NCBI GenBank assembly: GCA_942493375.1
Contig: OW818698.1
Location: 3,348,001-3,412,000 of the forward strand
Length of the DNA: 64,000 bases
Direction of reading: 5' to 3'
Origin: G942493375 sp942493375
Lineage (GTDB): Bacteria; Armatimonadota; UBA5829
The notes under the pieces are model-generated. The model had not been told where the DNA came from. It made no database searches and was given only the letters and a program-made list of their open reading frames with translations. Below are positions 53,176 to 60,131 of this stretch, piece after piece (the first letter of the stretch is position 1; the number at the start of each line of letters is the position of its first letter). The position numbers and the translations under genes were made by a program.

Positions 53176-53204
53176 TTGACTTTTGTGGACAGCAGTGATA
53201 ATAT
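53176..53204 (+). promoter_or_regulatory. rplU-rpmA promoter
   Basis: TTGACT (53176-53181) and TAATAT (53199-53204) are separated by 17 bases, a strong housekeeping-type promoter. Transcription should start near 53211. Confidence 0.75.
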
Positions 53205-53216
53205 GTATCTCTAGCG

Positions 53217-53239
53217 AGGCATTGAGTTTATCAATGCCT
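53217..53239 (+). promoter_or_regulatory. Hairpin in the rplU leader
   Basis: AGGCATTGA and TCAATGCCT form a perfect nine-pair stem with loop GTTTA at the very 5' end of the predicted rplU mRNA, about 35 bases before the GTG start. Ribosomal-protein operons are often controlled through leader RNA, and L21 leaders are known in Firmicutes, but this short hairpin does not obviously match that class. It might also simply protect the 5' end. Confidence 0.5.
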
Positions 53240-53272
53240 ATTATTACGTGTATAGCATTCAGGGGGTTCGCA

Positions 53273-53587
53273 GTGTACGCCATAATTAGAGCAGGCGGCA
53301 AGCAGTATAAAGTTAGCGAGCGCGATGTCATCGAGGTCAATAGACTCGAAGGCGCTGAGGGCGACAGTCTTGTCTTGGACGAAGTGCTGCTTGTTTCCGT
53401 AGACTCGGGAGTCAGTATCGGAGCCCCTTACGTTGACGGTGCCAAAGTGGAAGCCACAGTGGTCCGGCATTACAAGGGCAAAAAAATCCGCGGTTATACA
53501 TATAAACCGAAAAAAGACTCAAGTCGAAGATACGGTCACAGGCAATTCCTTACAAGTGTAAGGATAGAAAAAATCAATCCGGCCTAA
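53273..53587 (+). CDS. rplU: Large-subunit ribosomal protein bL21
   Basis: A 104-residue protein that binds 23S rRNA domain II in the large subunit. Family phrases: YAIIRAGGKQYKV at the start, VLLVSVDSGVSIGAPYV in the middle, and YKPKKDSSRRYGHRQFLT before the end. The start is GTG 53273, six bases after AGGGGG, giving the standard length; a longer in-frame reading from 53183 would begin inside the predicted promoter and is rejected. First gene of the rplU-rpmA operon. The usual intervening ysxB-like protease gene of Firmicutes is absent. Confidence 0.96.
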   Translation: MYAIIRAGGKQYKVSERDVIEVNRLEGAEGDSLVLDEVLLVSVDSGVSIGAPYVDGAKVEATVVRHYKGKKIRGYTYKPKKDSSRRYGHRQFLTSVRIEKINPA

Positions 53588-53601
53588 AAGGGGTATTTTA
53601 A

Positions 53602-53862
53602 ATGGCACATAAAAAAGGTGTAGGCAGTACCCGTAACGGCCGCGACTCCAACCCTAAACGTCTTGGCGTGAAGGAGTACGCGGGCGAGTCGGTTACAGCC
53701 GGAAGCATTCTTGTCCGACAAAGAGGCACTCCGCTTCATGCGGGCGTTAATGTCGGAAGAGGAAAAGATGACACTCTTTTCTCTCTGATAGACGGCATTG
53801 TGAAGTTCGAGCACATGGGTGGACGCAAGAAAGTCAGCGTTTATCCGGCTGTAGAGAACTAG
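53602..53862 (+). CDS. rpmA: Large-subunit ribosomal protein bL27
   Basis: An 86-residue protein whose N-terminus reaches toward the peptidyl-transferase centre. It begins MAHKKGVGSTRNGRDSNPKR and has the diagnostic GSILVRQRGT. There is no N-terminal extension cleaved by a Prp-type protease as in Firmicutes: the protein starts directly with MAHKKG, and accordingly no ysxB/prp gene lies between rplU and rpmA. 14 bases after rplU, same operon, ended by a strong terminator. Confidence 0.97.
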   Translation: MAHKKGVGSTRNGRDSNPKRLGVKEYAGESVTAGSILVRQRGTPLHAGVNVGRGKDDTLFSLIDGIVKFEHMGGRKKVSVYPAVEN

Positions 53863-53870
53863 CAAGTTTC

Positions 53871-53915
53871 TGTAATGCAAAAAGGGGCACTTCGGTGCCC
53901 CTTTTTTGCATTACA
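53871..53915. terminator. rplU-rpmA terminator
   Basis: GGGGCAC-TTCG-GTGCCCC with a UUCG tetraloop and a T6 tract, extended by outer arms TGTAATGCAAAAA / TTTTTTGCATTACA. It is symmetric, so it can also stop leftward transcription from the histidine kinase gene side. Confidence 0.92.
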
Positions 53916-54003
53916 GGCATATTTAAACATGCACCCTTCGACTCCGCTCAGGGTTAACGCAATCTTTGATTTTGTTTAGGATGCGCAGGGAGATGTCTTC
54001 ATT

Positions 54004-55671
54004 TTATAGAGGCAGTTTTACGGTTGCTGTTGTGCCGTCATCCGGTTCACTGCACAACTCGAATCTCCCATTTATAGCACGAACCCGCTCCTCAACTCCA
54101 ACCAATCCCAAATGTCCGGTAGTTGCTTTCCTGGCTCTTGTGGATTCCACTGCAAATCCTGCACCATTATCATGCACCTGGATCTGCAAGATCTCCTCTA
54201 GTATGTCAATATTGACATCAATTTTGGAACCGCCACTGTGCATTACCGCATTATTGACCAATTCCCGTAAAACCTGGAAAGCCACAGAAGATACCAAAGG
54301 GCTCAGAGCTTCGTTGGTAATTTCAATATTTACAGCCACATCTATATTATTGCGCGAGGCTGCTTCTTCACACATTTTCCTGACCGTGGAATCAAATCTA
54401 GAAGGTTCCGGACCAACCATTCGCAATTCGCTCAAATATGTCCGCACCTCAGCAAGTCCATGGGTTGATATTTCGTGAATTTTCTCAAGTCCCTGCTGTG
54501 CGCGGCTGGTATCCTTATCAATCAATATCCGGCATCTCTCCACATGGATATTTATAGCTGCCAGGGTCTGCAGTACGCTGTCGTGTAAGTCACGGGCAAT
54601 CCGCAGGCGTTCCTCTGCAGCTGCGGCCTCCCTGAGTCTCTCCCAGAGCAGAGCATTTTCAATTACTGGAGCAATCTGAGTTGCTATTACTTCAAGGAGG
54701 AGTAAATCGGTTTTGGACAGACTCTTATCTCGTCGATTAGCGACATATAGAACGCCTACAGGAACTGTGCGTACCATCATTGGAGCTGCCGCTACATTCT
54801 GTACTCTTGACCATGCCTGGCTGGGATCTGCCAGCCGAATTTCTTTTGGGATTTTATTGGACATAATGGGACGCTGCTCGCGGAGCACTTCTTCAACATT
54901 CCATGGACCTCCACCTTCTCGAAATGTTGCAAGAATTGCAGGATCACTACCCTGCGAACGCAATCCTGGCGCCTGTGAGGCATCTGCTCCGCGGTTTGCA
55001 GGGAGGAAAAACGCGTGCTCAACTTTCAACAACCCTCTGGTCCGTTCTAAAACATGGGACATGATGTCCCTGGAAGTAGCAATACTGGACAGTTCTGCTC
55101 TGAATTCATTTACTACAGCTAAAAACGCCTGGTAAGTAAGCTGTCTTTCGGATATCTGGCCGAACATAAATGCAAGGACAAGAAGATATCCTATAGAACC
55201 TAGAGCGAATGGAGAAAAGGCTGCAGAGGAATATAGACCCAATACCCAGCTAAAACTGACAATACTTGCGGACAGCGCCATTATCGAATACTGCCAACCA
55301 TACTTGCTGGAGATGTTCACTACATAGAAGATATACCAGATATAAAATGGTATTTCAGTGTAGAGCGTCATGTGCATCAGGAGAGTGATGATTATGATAT
55401 CGGTGATACTGGCGGTGACCATAGTGACTCTCAGGTAATTAGGAAGCCACATCTCAAATACCCAGATAGCCACTGAGTACAAGAGAAATACTACAGACAC
55501 CACAAGCACATGGATTGAAGTGATTGATCCCTGGAACATGCTCCCCAAGTCAAGGTGGTGCTTGACCAGGACCAAGCATGTGATTACTGATAGAAGTATG
55601 CGGATTACTGCCTGTTGGAGCTCGGCCGAACGTCTTTCCAGCACCAGGCTGTACATTGGATATGATTTCAT
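54004..55671 (-). CDS. NarL-type sensor histidine kinase with GAF domain
   Basis: A 555-residue membrane kinase. About six membrane helices lie in the first 172 residues (for example 22-38, 53-72, 84-103, 108-121, 128-148, 158-172). A GAF domain follows (about 180-340). The HisKA_3 dimerisation box carries the phospho-accepting His363 in IARDLHDSVLQTL. The ATPase domain shows the N box (LRELVNNAVMHSGG), DNGAGF and GHLGLVGVEERV. It should autophosphorylate and pass phosphate to the response regulator whose gene lies directly upstream, four bases away. The multi-helix N-terminus without an exported loop suggests sensing within the membrane or via GAF. The signal is unknown. Confidence 0.93.
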   Translation of the reverse strand: MKSYPMYSLVLERRSAELQQAVIRILLSVITCLVLVKHHLDLGSMFQGSITSIHVLVVSVVFLLYSVAIWVFEMWLPNYLRVTMVTASITDIIIITLLMHMTLYTEIPFYIWYIFYVVNISSKYGWQYSIMALSASIVSFSWVLGLYSSAAFSPFALGSIGYLLVLAFMFGQISERQLTYQAFLAVVNEFRAELSSIATSRDIMSHVLERTRGLLKVEHAFFLPANRGADASQAPGLRSQGSDPAILATFREGGGPWNVEEVLREQRPIMSNKIPKEIRLADPSQAWSRVQNVAAAPMMVRTVPVGVLYVANRRDKSLSKTDLLLLEVIATQIAPVIENALLWERLREAAAAEERLRIARDLHDSVLQTLAAINIHVERCRILIDKDTSRAQQGLEKIHEISTHGLAEVRTYLSELRMVGPEPSRFDSTVRKMCEEAASRNNIDVAVNIEITNEALSPLVSSVAFQVLRELVNNAVMHSGGSKIDVNIDILEEILQIQVHDNGAGFAVESTRARKATTGHLGLVGVEERVRAINGRFELCSEPDDGTTATVKLPL

Positions 55672-55675
55672 ATGA

Positions 55676-56341
55676 TCAGGCCTTTACCAAACCGACTCTT
55701 ATAGCCAGCCGCATAGCCTCTGAACGTGAGGAAAGACCCAGCTTCTCCAGAATCCGGCTGACATGAACTTTTACTGTGTGTTCACTTATGAACAGGAGTA
55801 CAGCAACTTCGGGGTTGGATTTACCTTCACTCATGAGCCGAAAGACTTCCATCTCACGGGCGGTCAGCAGGGATATCTTTGCATTGTCATCCGACTGAGG
55901 TTTCTTGGAGATGCCTTTGAACAATTTCTCTGTAAGATCCGCCGGCAGCCAGCAACCTCCTGCAGCAACGGTGTGTATAGCATCTACCAGCTGCCCGGAA
56001 GCTGTATCTTTGAGCATATATCCCATAGCGCCTCCGCGGACGCAGCGAGTGAGTAGCTCATCGTCATCAGCGCCGGTCAGGACAATACACTTGGTAGGTA
56101 TATTTCCTGCTGCCAATGCTTCCAGGACTTCAACCCCACCCATCTCCGGCATGATAAGATCGAGTAGAAGAACATCCGGCCTTTTTTCACGAGTTTTATT
56201 GACTGCCTCTGTGCCGGTAGTGGCTTCATCGATAACTTCCAAGTCGTCATATTCGAGCAACAGGCTCTTTAAGCCTTCGCGCAATATACCGTGGTCATCA
56301 GCAAGAATTATGGTTATTTTGCCTGAATTATTATCTGACAT
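55676..56341 (-). CDS. NarL/FixJ family response regulator
   Basis: A 221-residue transcription factor. The receiver domain shows the acidic pair in LADDHGILREG, the phospho-acceptor Asp61 in DVLLLDLIMPEMGG, the conserved Thr/Ser near IVLTGADDD and the Lys in MLKDTASG. The C-terminal LuxR-type helix-turn-helix reads LTAREMEVFRLMSEGKSNPEVA followed by SEHTVKVHVSRILEKLG (each in part). First gene of the two-gene operon; the histidine kinase gene follows after four bases. Target genes are unknown. The nearby divergent membrane-protein genes at 56587-57765 are possible targets by position only. Confidence 0.95.
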   Translation of the reverse strand: MSDNNSGKITIILADDHGILREGLKSLLLEYDDLEVIDEATTGTEAVNKTREKRPDVLLLDLIMPEMGGVEVLEALAAGNIPTKCIVLTGADDDELLTRCVRGGAMGYMLKDTASGQLVDAIHTVAAGGCWLPADLTEKLFKGISKKPQSDDNAKISLLTAREMEVFRLMSEGKSNPEVAVLLFISEHTVKVHVSRILEKLGLSSRSEAMRLAIRVGLVKA

Positions 56342-56586
56342 CTAACACCGCCAATATTTTACCCTATAGATTCGTTAGCCGTGACCAATCATTTAACCTG
56401 CATCTATTACGCATTATTCACTGAGTATGTCCACAAAACGGGACATAAATGCCCGAAATGCATGTAATAGTGTTGGTTGATGGCTTGTTTAGAAGGATTA
56501 CAATCGGTGTATATCCAATACTGTAATTGAACCGGCGTATAGTATCGCGCCGTGCTTACTGTGGTAATAAGAAGGAGGCTGAATGA

Positions 56587-57339
56587 ATGTCTAAAACTGC
56601 CGCCAGATGGATAATATTCTTTGTTGTGGTCATAGGCATATTGGTTGGCACTTGGGTTGCAGTCAATCATGGCTTTGGTGGAACCGTTTCTGGAACCATT
56701 GATAAGGTGGCTACAATCTTGAGCGGAACGCCCCCAGAGGACACTACTGATCAGAATGTAACATCTCTGCCGGACAGACCTGATACAACCGAACCTACGA
56801 CTCCAAGCCAGGATCAACCAGGGCAACCCGGACAACCGGAACAACCCCAAATAGATATGAATCCGCCGTTTTTAGGGCTACCGGGATTAGGATTAACTAC
56901 TCCACAATCTGCACCCAGTCAACCATCGACAACGAATTCTTCACAAGATACTGATCAACAACCGTCCGGGACACTTTCTGATGCCGGAGCAGCTCTTGAC
57001 CAGCTGAAACTACAGTCACCTTCTGAAGTGCTTAAAGCTTGTGTAGCAAAACTCAAAAGCAATGATCTAGTTGGTGCTGAAAGATATGTTAGCCCTAATG
57101 GTTTGACGTACACCCTTGGAGTAACCACCGGGGTTCATGAGGTTCTCTGGAAAGGTCTCTATCAAGTGCAAGCCTACCAGACCATTGGCTACGATGCCAT
57201 AAAAGTATCCGGTCAGACCGCATTGGTCCCCTTGTATGCCAGTCTTGGAGACAAACGGATGGTAGCAGCATATGTAGTCATGGCGCATAGAGGCGATGGC
57301 TGGAAACTGGATCATATCACCGACCCAACCCGGTTTTAG
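56587..57339 (+). CDS. Membrane-anchored protein with proline-rich linker and NTF2-like domain
   Basis: A 250-residue protein with one N-terminal membrane helix (8-27, WIIFFVVVIGILVGTWVAV). A 90-residue low-complexity linker rich in Pro, Gln, Thr and Ser follows (DQPGQPGQPEQPQ). The C-terminal 110 residues begin SPSEVLKACVAKLKSNDLVGAERYV, as in DUF4878/NTF2-like domains, and end in a beta-sheet (ALVPLYASLGDKRMVAAYVVM ... GWKLDHI). Located on the outer face of the inner membrane. Strong AAGGAGG site before ATG 56587. Ten bases or so before the next gene's ribosome-binding site, so one operon with the DUF4282-like protein. The function is unknown. Confidence 0.72.
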   Translation: MSKTAARWIIFFVVVIGILVGTWVAVNHGFGGTVSGTIDKVATILSGTPPEDTTDQNVTSLPDRPDTTEPTTPSQDQPGQPGQPEQPQIDMNPPFLGLPGLGLTTPQSAPSQPSTTNSSQDTDQQPSGTLSDAGAALDQLKLQSPSEVLKACVAKLKSNDLVGAERYVSPNGLTYTLGVTTGVHEVLWKGLYQVQAYQTIGYDAIKVSGQTALVPLYASLGDKRMVAAYVVMAHRGDGWKLDHITDPTRF

Positions 57340-57363
57340 TGAGGATAATTGGAGGTATTTTAC

Positions 57364-57765
57364 ATGAAATGGCTTAGATTTGATGAAATAATCCAGGGGC
57401 TTGCTGACTGGGAATTCAAGAAGGCTGTAACTCCCACAGTCATACGATTTATGTATGTATTGGGGTGTATACTTGCAATCGGTATGACCTTCTACTATGT
57501 GGTATTAGGTTTCAGAACAAGTGAAGTCAGTGGTGTTGTCCGAATGATCTTTGCTGTGGTAGTTCTATTTTTATACGTTCTACTACTCAGGGTAGTGCTG
57601 GAAATCTTGATGGCGCTGTTCAAAGGTGCTTCAGCGTGGTCAAAGGCAAGCATAGACCAGGAAGCTTCTGAAGTGATTGATGCACCTGAAGTAGAAGTAA
57701 TTGAATCTGTGGCAACTGAAGTAACTGAGAAGAAGAAATCGGTATCTGCTAAAAAGCAGGATTAA
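57364..57765 (+). CDS. DUF4282-like membrane protein
   Basis: A 133-residue protein resembling the DUF4282 family: FRFDE-like opening (MKWLRFDEIIQ), then two membrane helices at about 27-48 and 57-84 with an arginine in LLRVVLEILM, typical of the family. The C-terminal 45 residues are acidic and disordered (ASEVIDAPEVEVIES), ending in lysines. I place the start at ATG 57364, eight bases after GGAGG; the TTG at 57349 lies upstream of that site. Downstream of the NTF2-like gene in one operon. No biochemical function is known for the family. Confidence 0.75.
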   Translation: MKWLRFDEIIQGLADWEFKKAVTPTVIRFMYVLGCILAIGMTFYYVVLGFRTSEVSGVVRMIFAVVVLFLYVLLLRVVLEILMALFKGASAWSKASIDQEASEVIDAPEVEVIESVATEVTEKKKSVSAKKQD

Positions 57766-57778
57766 TTAACAATGATCC

Positions 57779-57816
57779 GAACGCAGTGAAGAGGTATGAG
57801 ATTCTTCACTGCGTTC
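57779..57816. terminator. Hairpin repeat between convergent genes
   Basis: GAACGCAGTGAAG (57779-57791) and CTTCACTGCGTTC (57804-57816) form a perfect 13-bp stem; same sequence family as the 30-bp hairpin at 22555-22620. It sits just past the DUF4282-like gene and the convergent DUF981-like gene, and may have been taken over as a terminator. Confidence 0.6.
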
Positions 57817-57833
57817 AGAATGACAATATCGAT

Positions 57834-58421
57834 CTACTGCAATGGCACCTTCATTCCAGCTGGAAGCCACTTTCCAAAGCCCTGCAGGTGTGCATAATAG
57901 GACATATAGGCAGTAAATGCCCAGAACAATCCGGCTCCGATCATGTCCAAAGCTCCGACAATTTTAAATATCTTCAGTTTTGGAAATACCAATGGCGTAA
58001 ATGCAAACACTCCACCAACCCCGGAAATCGCGAACCCGATTGCAGTTATGAGTGGTTGCGAAGACATGTGCAATTTGATGATGCTAAAAGCTATAACTAG
58101 ACTGACTCCACCGAACAGAAACGCTGGGATCGTCAGCGGGAGTAAGCTCCATCCTTTGAAAATGGAAATAGAAGCCCCAATCATCAGCGCCCCCAAAAGC
58201 ACACAGGGTTCTCCATAAGCTATATTGAATGCTCCAGGCAAGGGCCATGCCCACGTAACATGGAAGCCTGAGGCCAGCAGAACCATTCCCAAAACTCCAA
58301 ATGCTGCAGCCCAACTTCCCTGCCCTTCATCCTTATGTAGACCATGCAGCAGATATCCTGCAATGGTCAAAAACGAAGCAGAAACACATATAAGCATAAG
58401 AGTAAGATTATCTATAAACAT
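57834..58421 (-). CDS. DUF981-like polytopic membrane protein
   Basis: A 195-residue inner-membrane protein with about six helices (for example 5-27, 38-55, 72-90, 96-113, 122-143, 152-175). The phrase FNIAYGEPCVLLGALMIG (64-81) with a conserved YGEP motif between helices, and the final MSYYAHLQGFGKW, resemble DUF981 proteins; the match is from memory of the family pattern. GAGGTGAT ribosome-binding site before ATG 58421. No neighbours in the same direction; the function is unknown. Confidence 0.65.
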   Translation of the reverse strand: MFIDNLTLMLICVSASFLTIAGYLLHGLHKDEGQGSWAAAFGVLGMVLLASGFHVTWAWPLPGAFNIAYGEPCVLLGALMIGASISIFKGWSLLPLTIPAFLFGGVSLVIAFSIIKLHMSSQPLITAIGFAISGVGGVFAFTPLVFPKLKIFKIVGALDMIGAGLFWAFTAYMSYYAHLQGFGKWLPAGMKVPLQ

Positions 58422-58618
58422 AAATCATCACCTCAGCCCTATGATACCCGCATCCGGATGCATTTATACATCCAAGCATTTAGAATGGAGGATTCAGAGA
58501 ACAGGTATAGATTTCGTTAGGCCGGAGTATAATTTGTTCACACTCGAACGGATCGCACTTATCCTGGGGCAATCAGTGGAGTTTGACTGTCGCTGAAAAC
58601 TGAATCTTACGAAATCTC

Positions 58619-58647
58619 TTGACACCTTAGTCTCTATGGGTTATCAT
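58619..58647 (+). promoter_or_regulatory. Promoter of the FtsB/DivIC-like gene
   Basis: TTGACA (58619-58624) and TATCAT (58642-58647) with a 17-base spacer, close to the housekeeping consensus, 46 bases before the start codon. Confidence 0.7.
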
Positions 58648-58693
58648 ACAAAAGCGTGGAATATCTGTCTGGCTTGGCTGGAGGATAGGGAAT

Positions 58694-59086
58694 ATGGAAG
58701 AATACTACTCAACCTACACAGCCAAAAATGGAACACCTCCCGTGCGAAAGCGCAAGAGGAAATCTTTCTGGCAGGCTAACATTATGCCTTTGCTAAAGTT
58801 TATTGTGTTCATGGCTATAATATTTACTTTAGTCGGAATGTTCTGGCAAAGGTTCGTCTCCCCGATACGTGAATACAATATCCAAAGTGCGCTAAATAAA
58901 CAGGCCGAAGCAGACCTTGTTGAATCACGACGCCAAAGCCGTGAAATCGAAAGACAGATCCGTTACAGTCAGACCCCTGAAGGTGCGGCTCAGGCTGCAC
59001 GTAAACTTGGCTGGGTCAAACCCGGTGAGATTATTCTGGTCCTCCCTAACGAAACACCTAATAGCCCCAAACCAGAAAAAGACTGA
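58694..59086 (+). CDS. FtsB/DivIC-like septum formation initiator
   Basis: A 130-residue bitopic protein typical of the FtsB/DivIC family that helps build the divisome with FtsQ and FtsL. A basic cytoplasmic N-terminus (RKRKRKSF) precedes one membrane helix (about 33-52), then a coiled coil (KQAEADLVESRRQSREIERQI, in part) and the family's closing pattern TPEGAAQAARKLGWVKPGEIILVLP, in which the first half (TPEGxxxxARxLGxVxPGE) is diagnostic. ATG 58694 follows a GAGGATAGGG purine-rich site. Monocistronic, with its own strong promoter. Other divisome genes are not in the window. Confidence 0.85.
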   Translation: MEEYYSTYTAKNGTPPVRKRKRKSFWQANIMPLLKFIVFMAIIFTLVGMFWQRFVSPIREYNIQSALNKQAEADLVESRRQSREIERQIRYSQTPEGAAQAARKLGWVKPGEIILVLPNETPNSPKPEKD

Positions 59087-59090
59087 TCCG

Positions 59091-59201
59091 GTAACAATTC
59101 AGTTTTGTGAGAATTTAAAGTCCATTCATACTTCGATACGCGCTTTGCGCTACTCACCACGAACGGACTTTAGGTCAGTTCACAGTAGACTGTACTCTTT
59201 C
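59091..59201. repeat. Second copy of the 111-base interspersed repeat
   Basis: About 105 of 111 positions match 49621-49731. Both copies lie just outside genes and contain the same AAAGTCC / GGACTTT arms around CTTCGATACGCGCTTTGCGC. No coding capacity. Confidence 0.75.
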
Positions 59202-59284
59202 CTGATCCGATCCCTGGTAGCAGTTAAATGGGTATACATATCAATATCTGCAACCAACTTCCAACAAGTATCAAGAGGTAGAAA

Positions 59285-59668
59285 ATGTTCAAGAGAATCG
59301 ACCATGTAGAGATCATACCCAGCGATTTTGAAAAGACTATTCAATTTTATATTGATATTCTTGGTTTCAAGATGGGTAATCGGATGCCTGTGAATATGCC
59401 CCCTCTCAAGGAGATTGCCTATCTTAAGCTTGGGGATACAATGATAGAAATTATATCGGTCCAGGATCCTGAACCAGATTCGACGACTCCATACCATATG
59501 GGTTATTGTGGAATTGCTCTGGAAGTCGATAATATGGATGAAACTATTGCTTATCTGGCTGGTAAAGATGTAGGGATAGCCTGGGGGCCGGTTAATTTAG
59601 GAAACTGCATAAGAGCCGAAATACGAGATCCTGATAGATTTACAATTGAACTTAGAGAGTGGCTGTAA
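59285..59668 (+). CDS. VOC/glyoxalase superfamily protein
   Basis: A 127-residue single-domain protein of the vicinal oxygen chelate superfamily, closest in pattern to methylmalonyl-CoA epimerase and lactoylglutathione lyase-like proteins. Expected metal ligands are present: His7 in IDHVEI, Glu near MIEIISVQ, His/Tyr in MGYCGIALEVDN and the C-terminal Glu in DRFTIELREW. It has the usual two beta-alpha-beta-beta-beta repeats. AGAGG ribosome-binding site before ATG 59285. The substrate is unknown. It begins about 80 bases past the 111-base repeat and is followed by a DUF2795-like gene. Confidence 0.85.
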   Translation: MFKRIDHVEIIPSDFEKTIQFYIDILGFKMGNRMPVNMPPLKEIAYLKLGDTMIEIISVQDPEPDSTTPYHMGYCGIALEVDNMDETIAYLAGKDVGIAWGPVNLGNCIRAEIRDPDRFTIELREWL

Positions 59669-59758
59669 ACCGAAGGTTCACACTGATCTGAATCTGGGAA
59701 TATACATTTAGAAATAATGTCATTGGATATGGATTTGGGATCATCAGGAGGAGTAAAA

Positions 59759-59965
59759 ATGGGAGATTGCGATTTCATTTCATCAGAAGAAGGTGCAAAA
59801 GAGTGTCTTTTGAACCTGGCATTTCCTGCTGATAAGAAGAAGATCCTGGAGCATGTTGAGGACAGCGATGCGCCGGAAGCGGTGACAGTAGCAGCCAACC
59901 AACTCCCGGAAAAAGTATATAAGAATCTGGATGAGGTAATCGAAACCCTGGATATCAAAGAATAG
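59759..59965 (+). CDS. DUF2795-like small protein
   Basis: A 68-residue acidic protein. The segment LAFPADKKKILEHVEDSDAPEAV, then ANQLPEKVYKNLDEVIETL (each in part) follows the DUF2795 pattern of an FPA start, a central helix, an LP-x-x-x-Y turn and a C-terminal helix. I put the start at ATG 59759, five bases after AGGAGGAG; an earlier in-frame ATG at 59717 is upstream of this site. No function is known for the family. Possibly co-transcribed with the VOC protein gene 90 bases upstream. Confidence 0.72.
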   Translation: MGDCDFISSEEGAKECLLNLAFPADKKKILEHVEDSDAPEAVTVAANQLPEKVYKNLDEVIETLDIKE

Positions 59966-60131
59966 CTGTAGATCCAAGTTAAATATCAGATAATCAGCCT
60001 GGCGTTTTCTTAATAGTTGTACGCCAGGTCCAGATATGCGAATTGCATTTTTTCTCCACTCTCAACTTTCCACTTTTCACTTTCCACTATTTCTGCCATA
60101 CTATGCGTACGAATATGGAGGTGCAGCCATT

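Noticed and set aside
53183..53272. N-terminal extension of L21 from 53183
   Set aside because: The extension starts between the -35 and -10 boxes of the rplU promoter, and the GTG at 53273 gives the family's standard length and has its own ribosome-binding site.
54713..55135. Long plus-strand ORFs antisense to the histidine kinase (also 11600-12358 inside the activase gene)
   Set aside because: They are mirror frames of well-supported genes and show no motif or start signal.
60036..60131. N-terminal extension of the MttB-like protein from 60036
   Set aside because: It translates low-complexity CTTTCCAC-type sequence and lies upstream of the GGAGG that serves ATG 60132.
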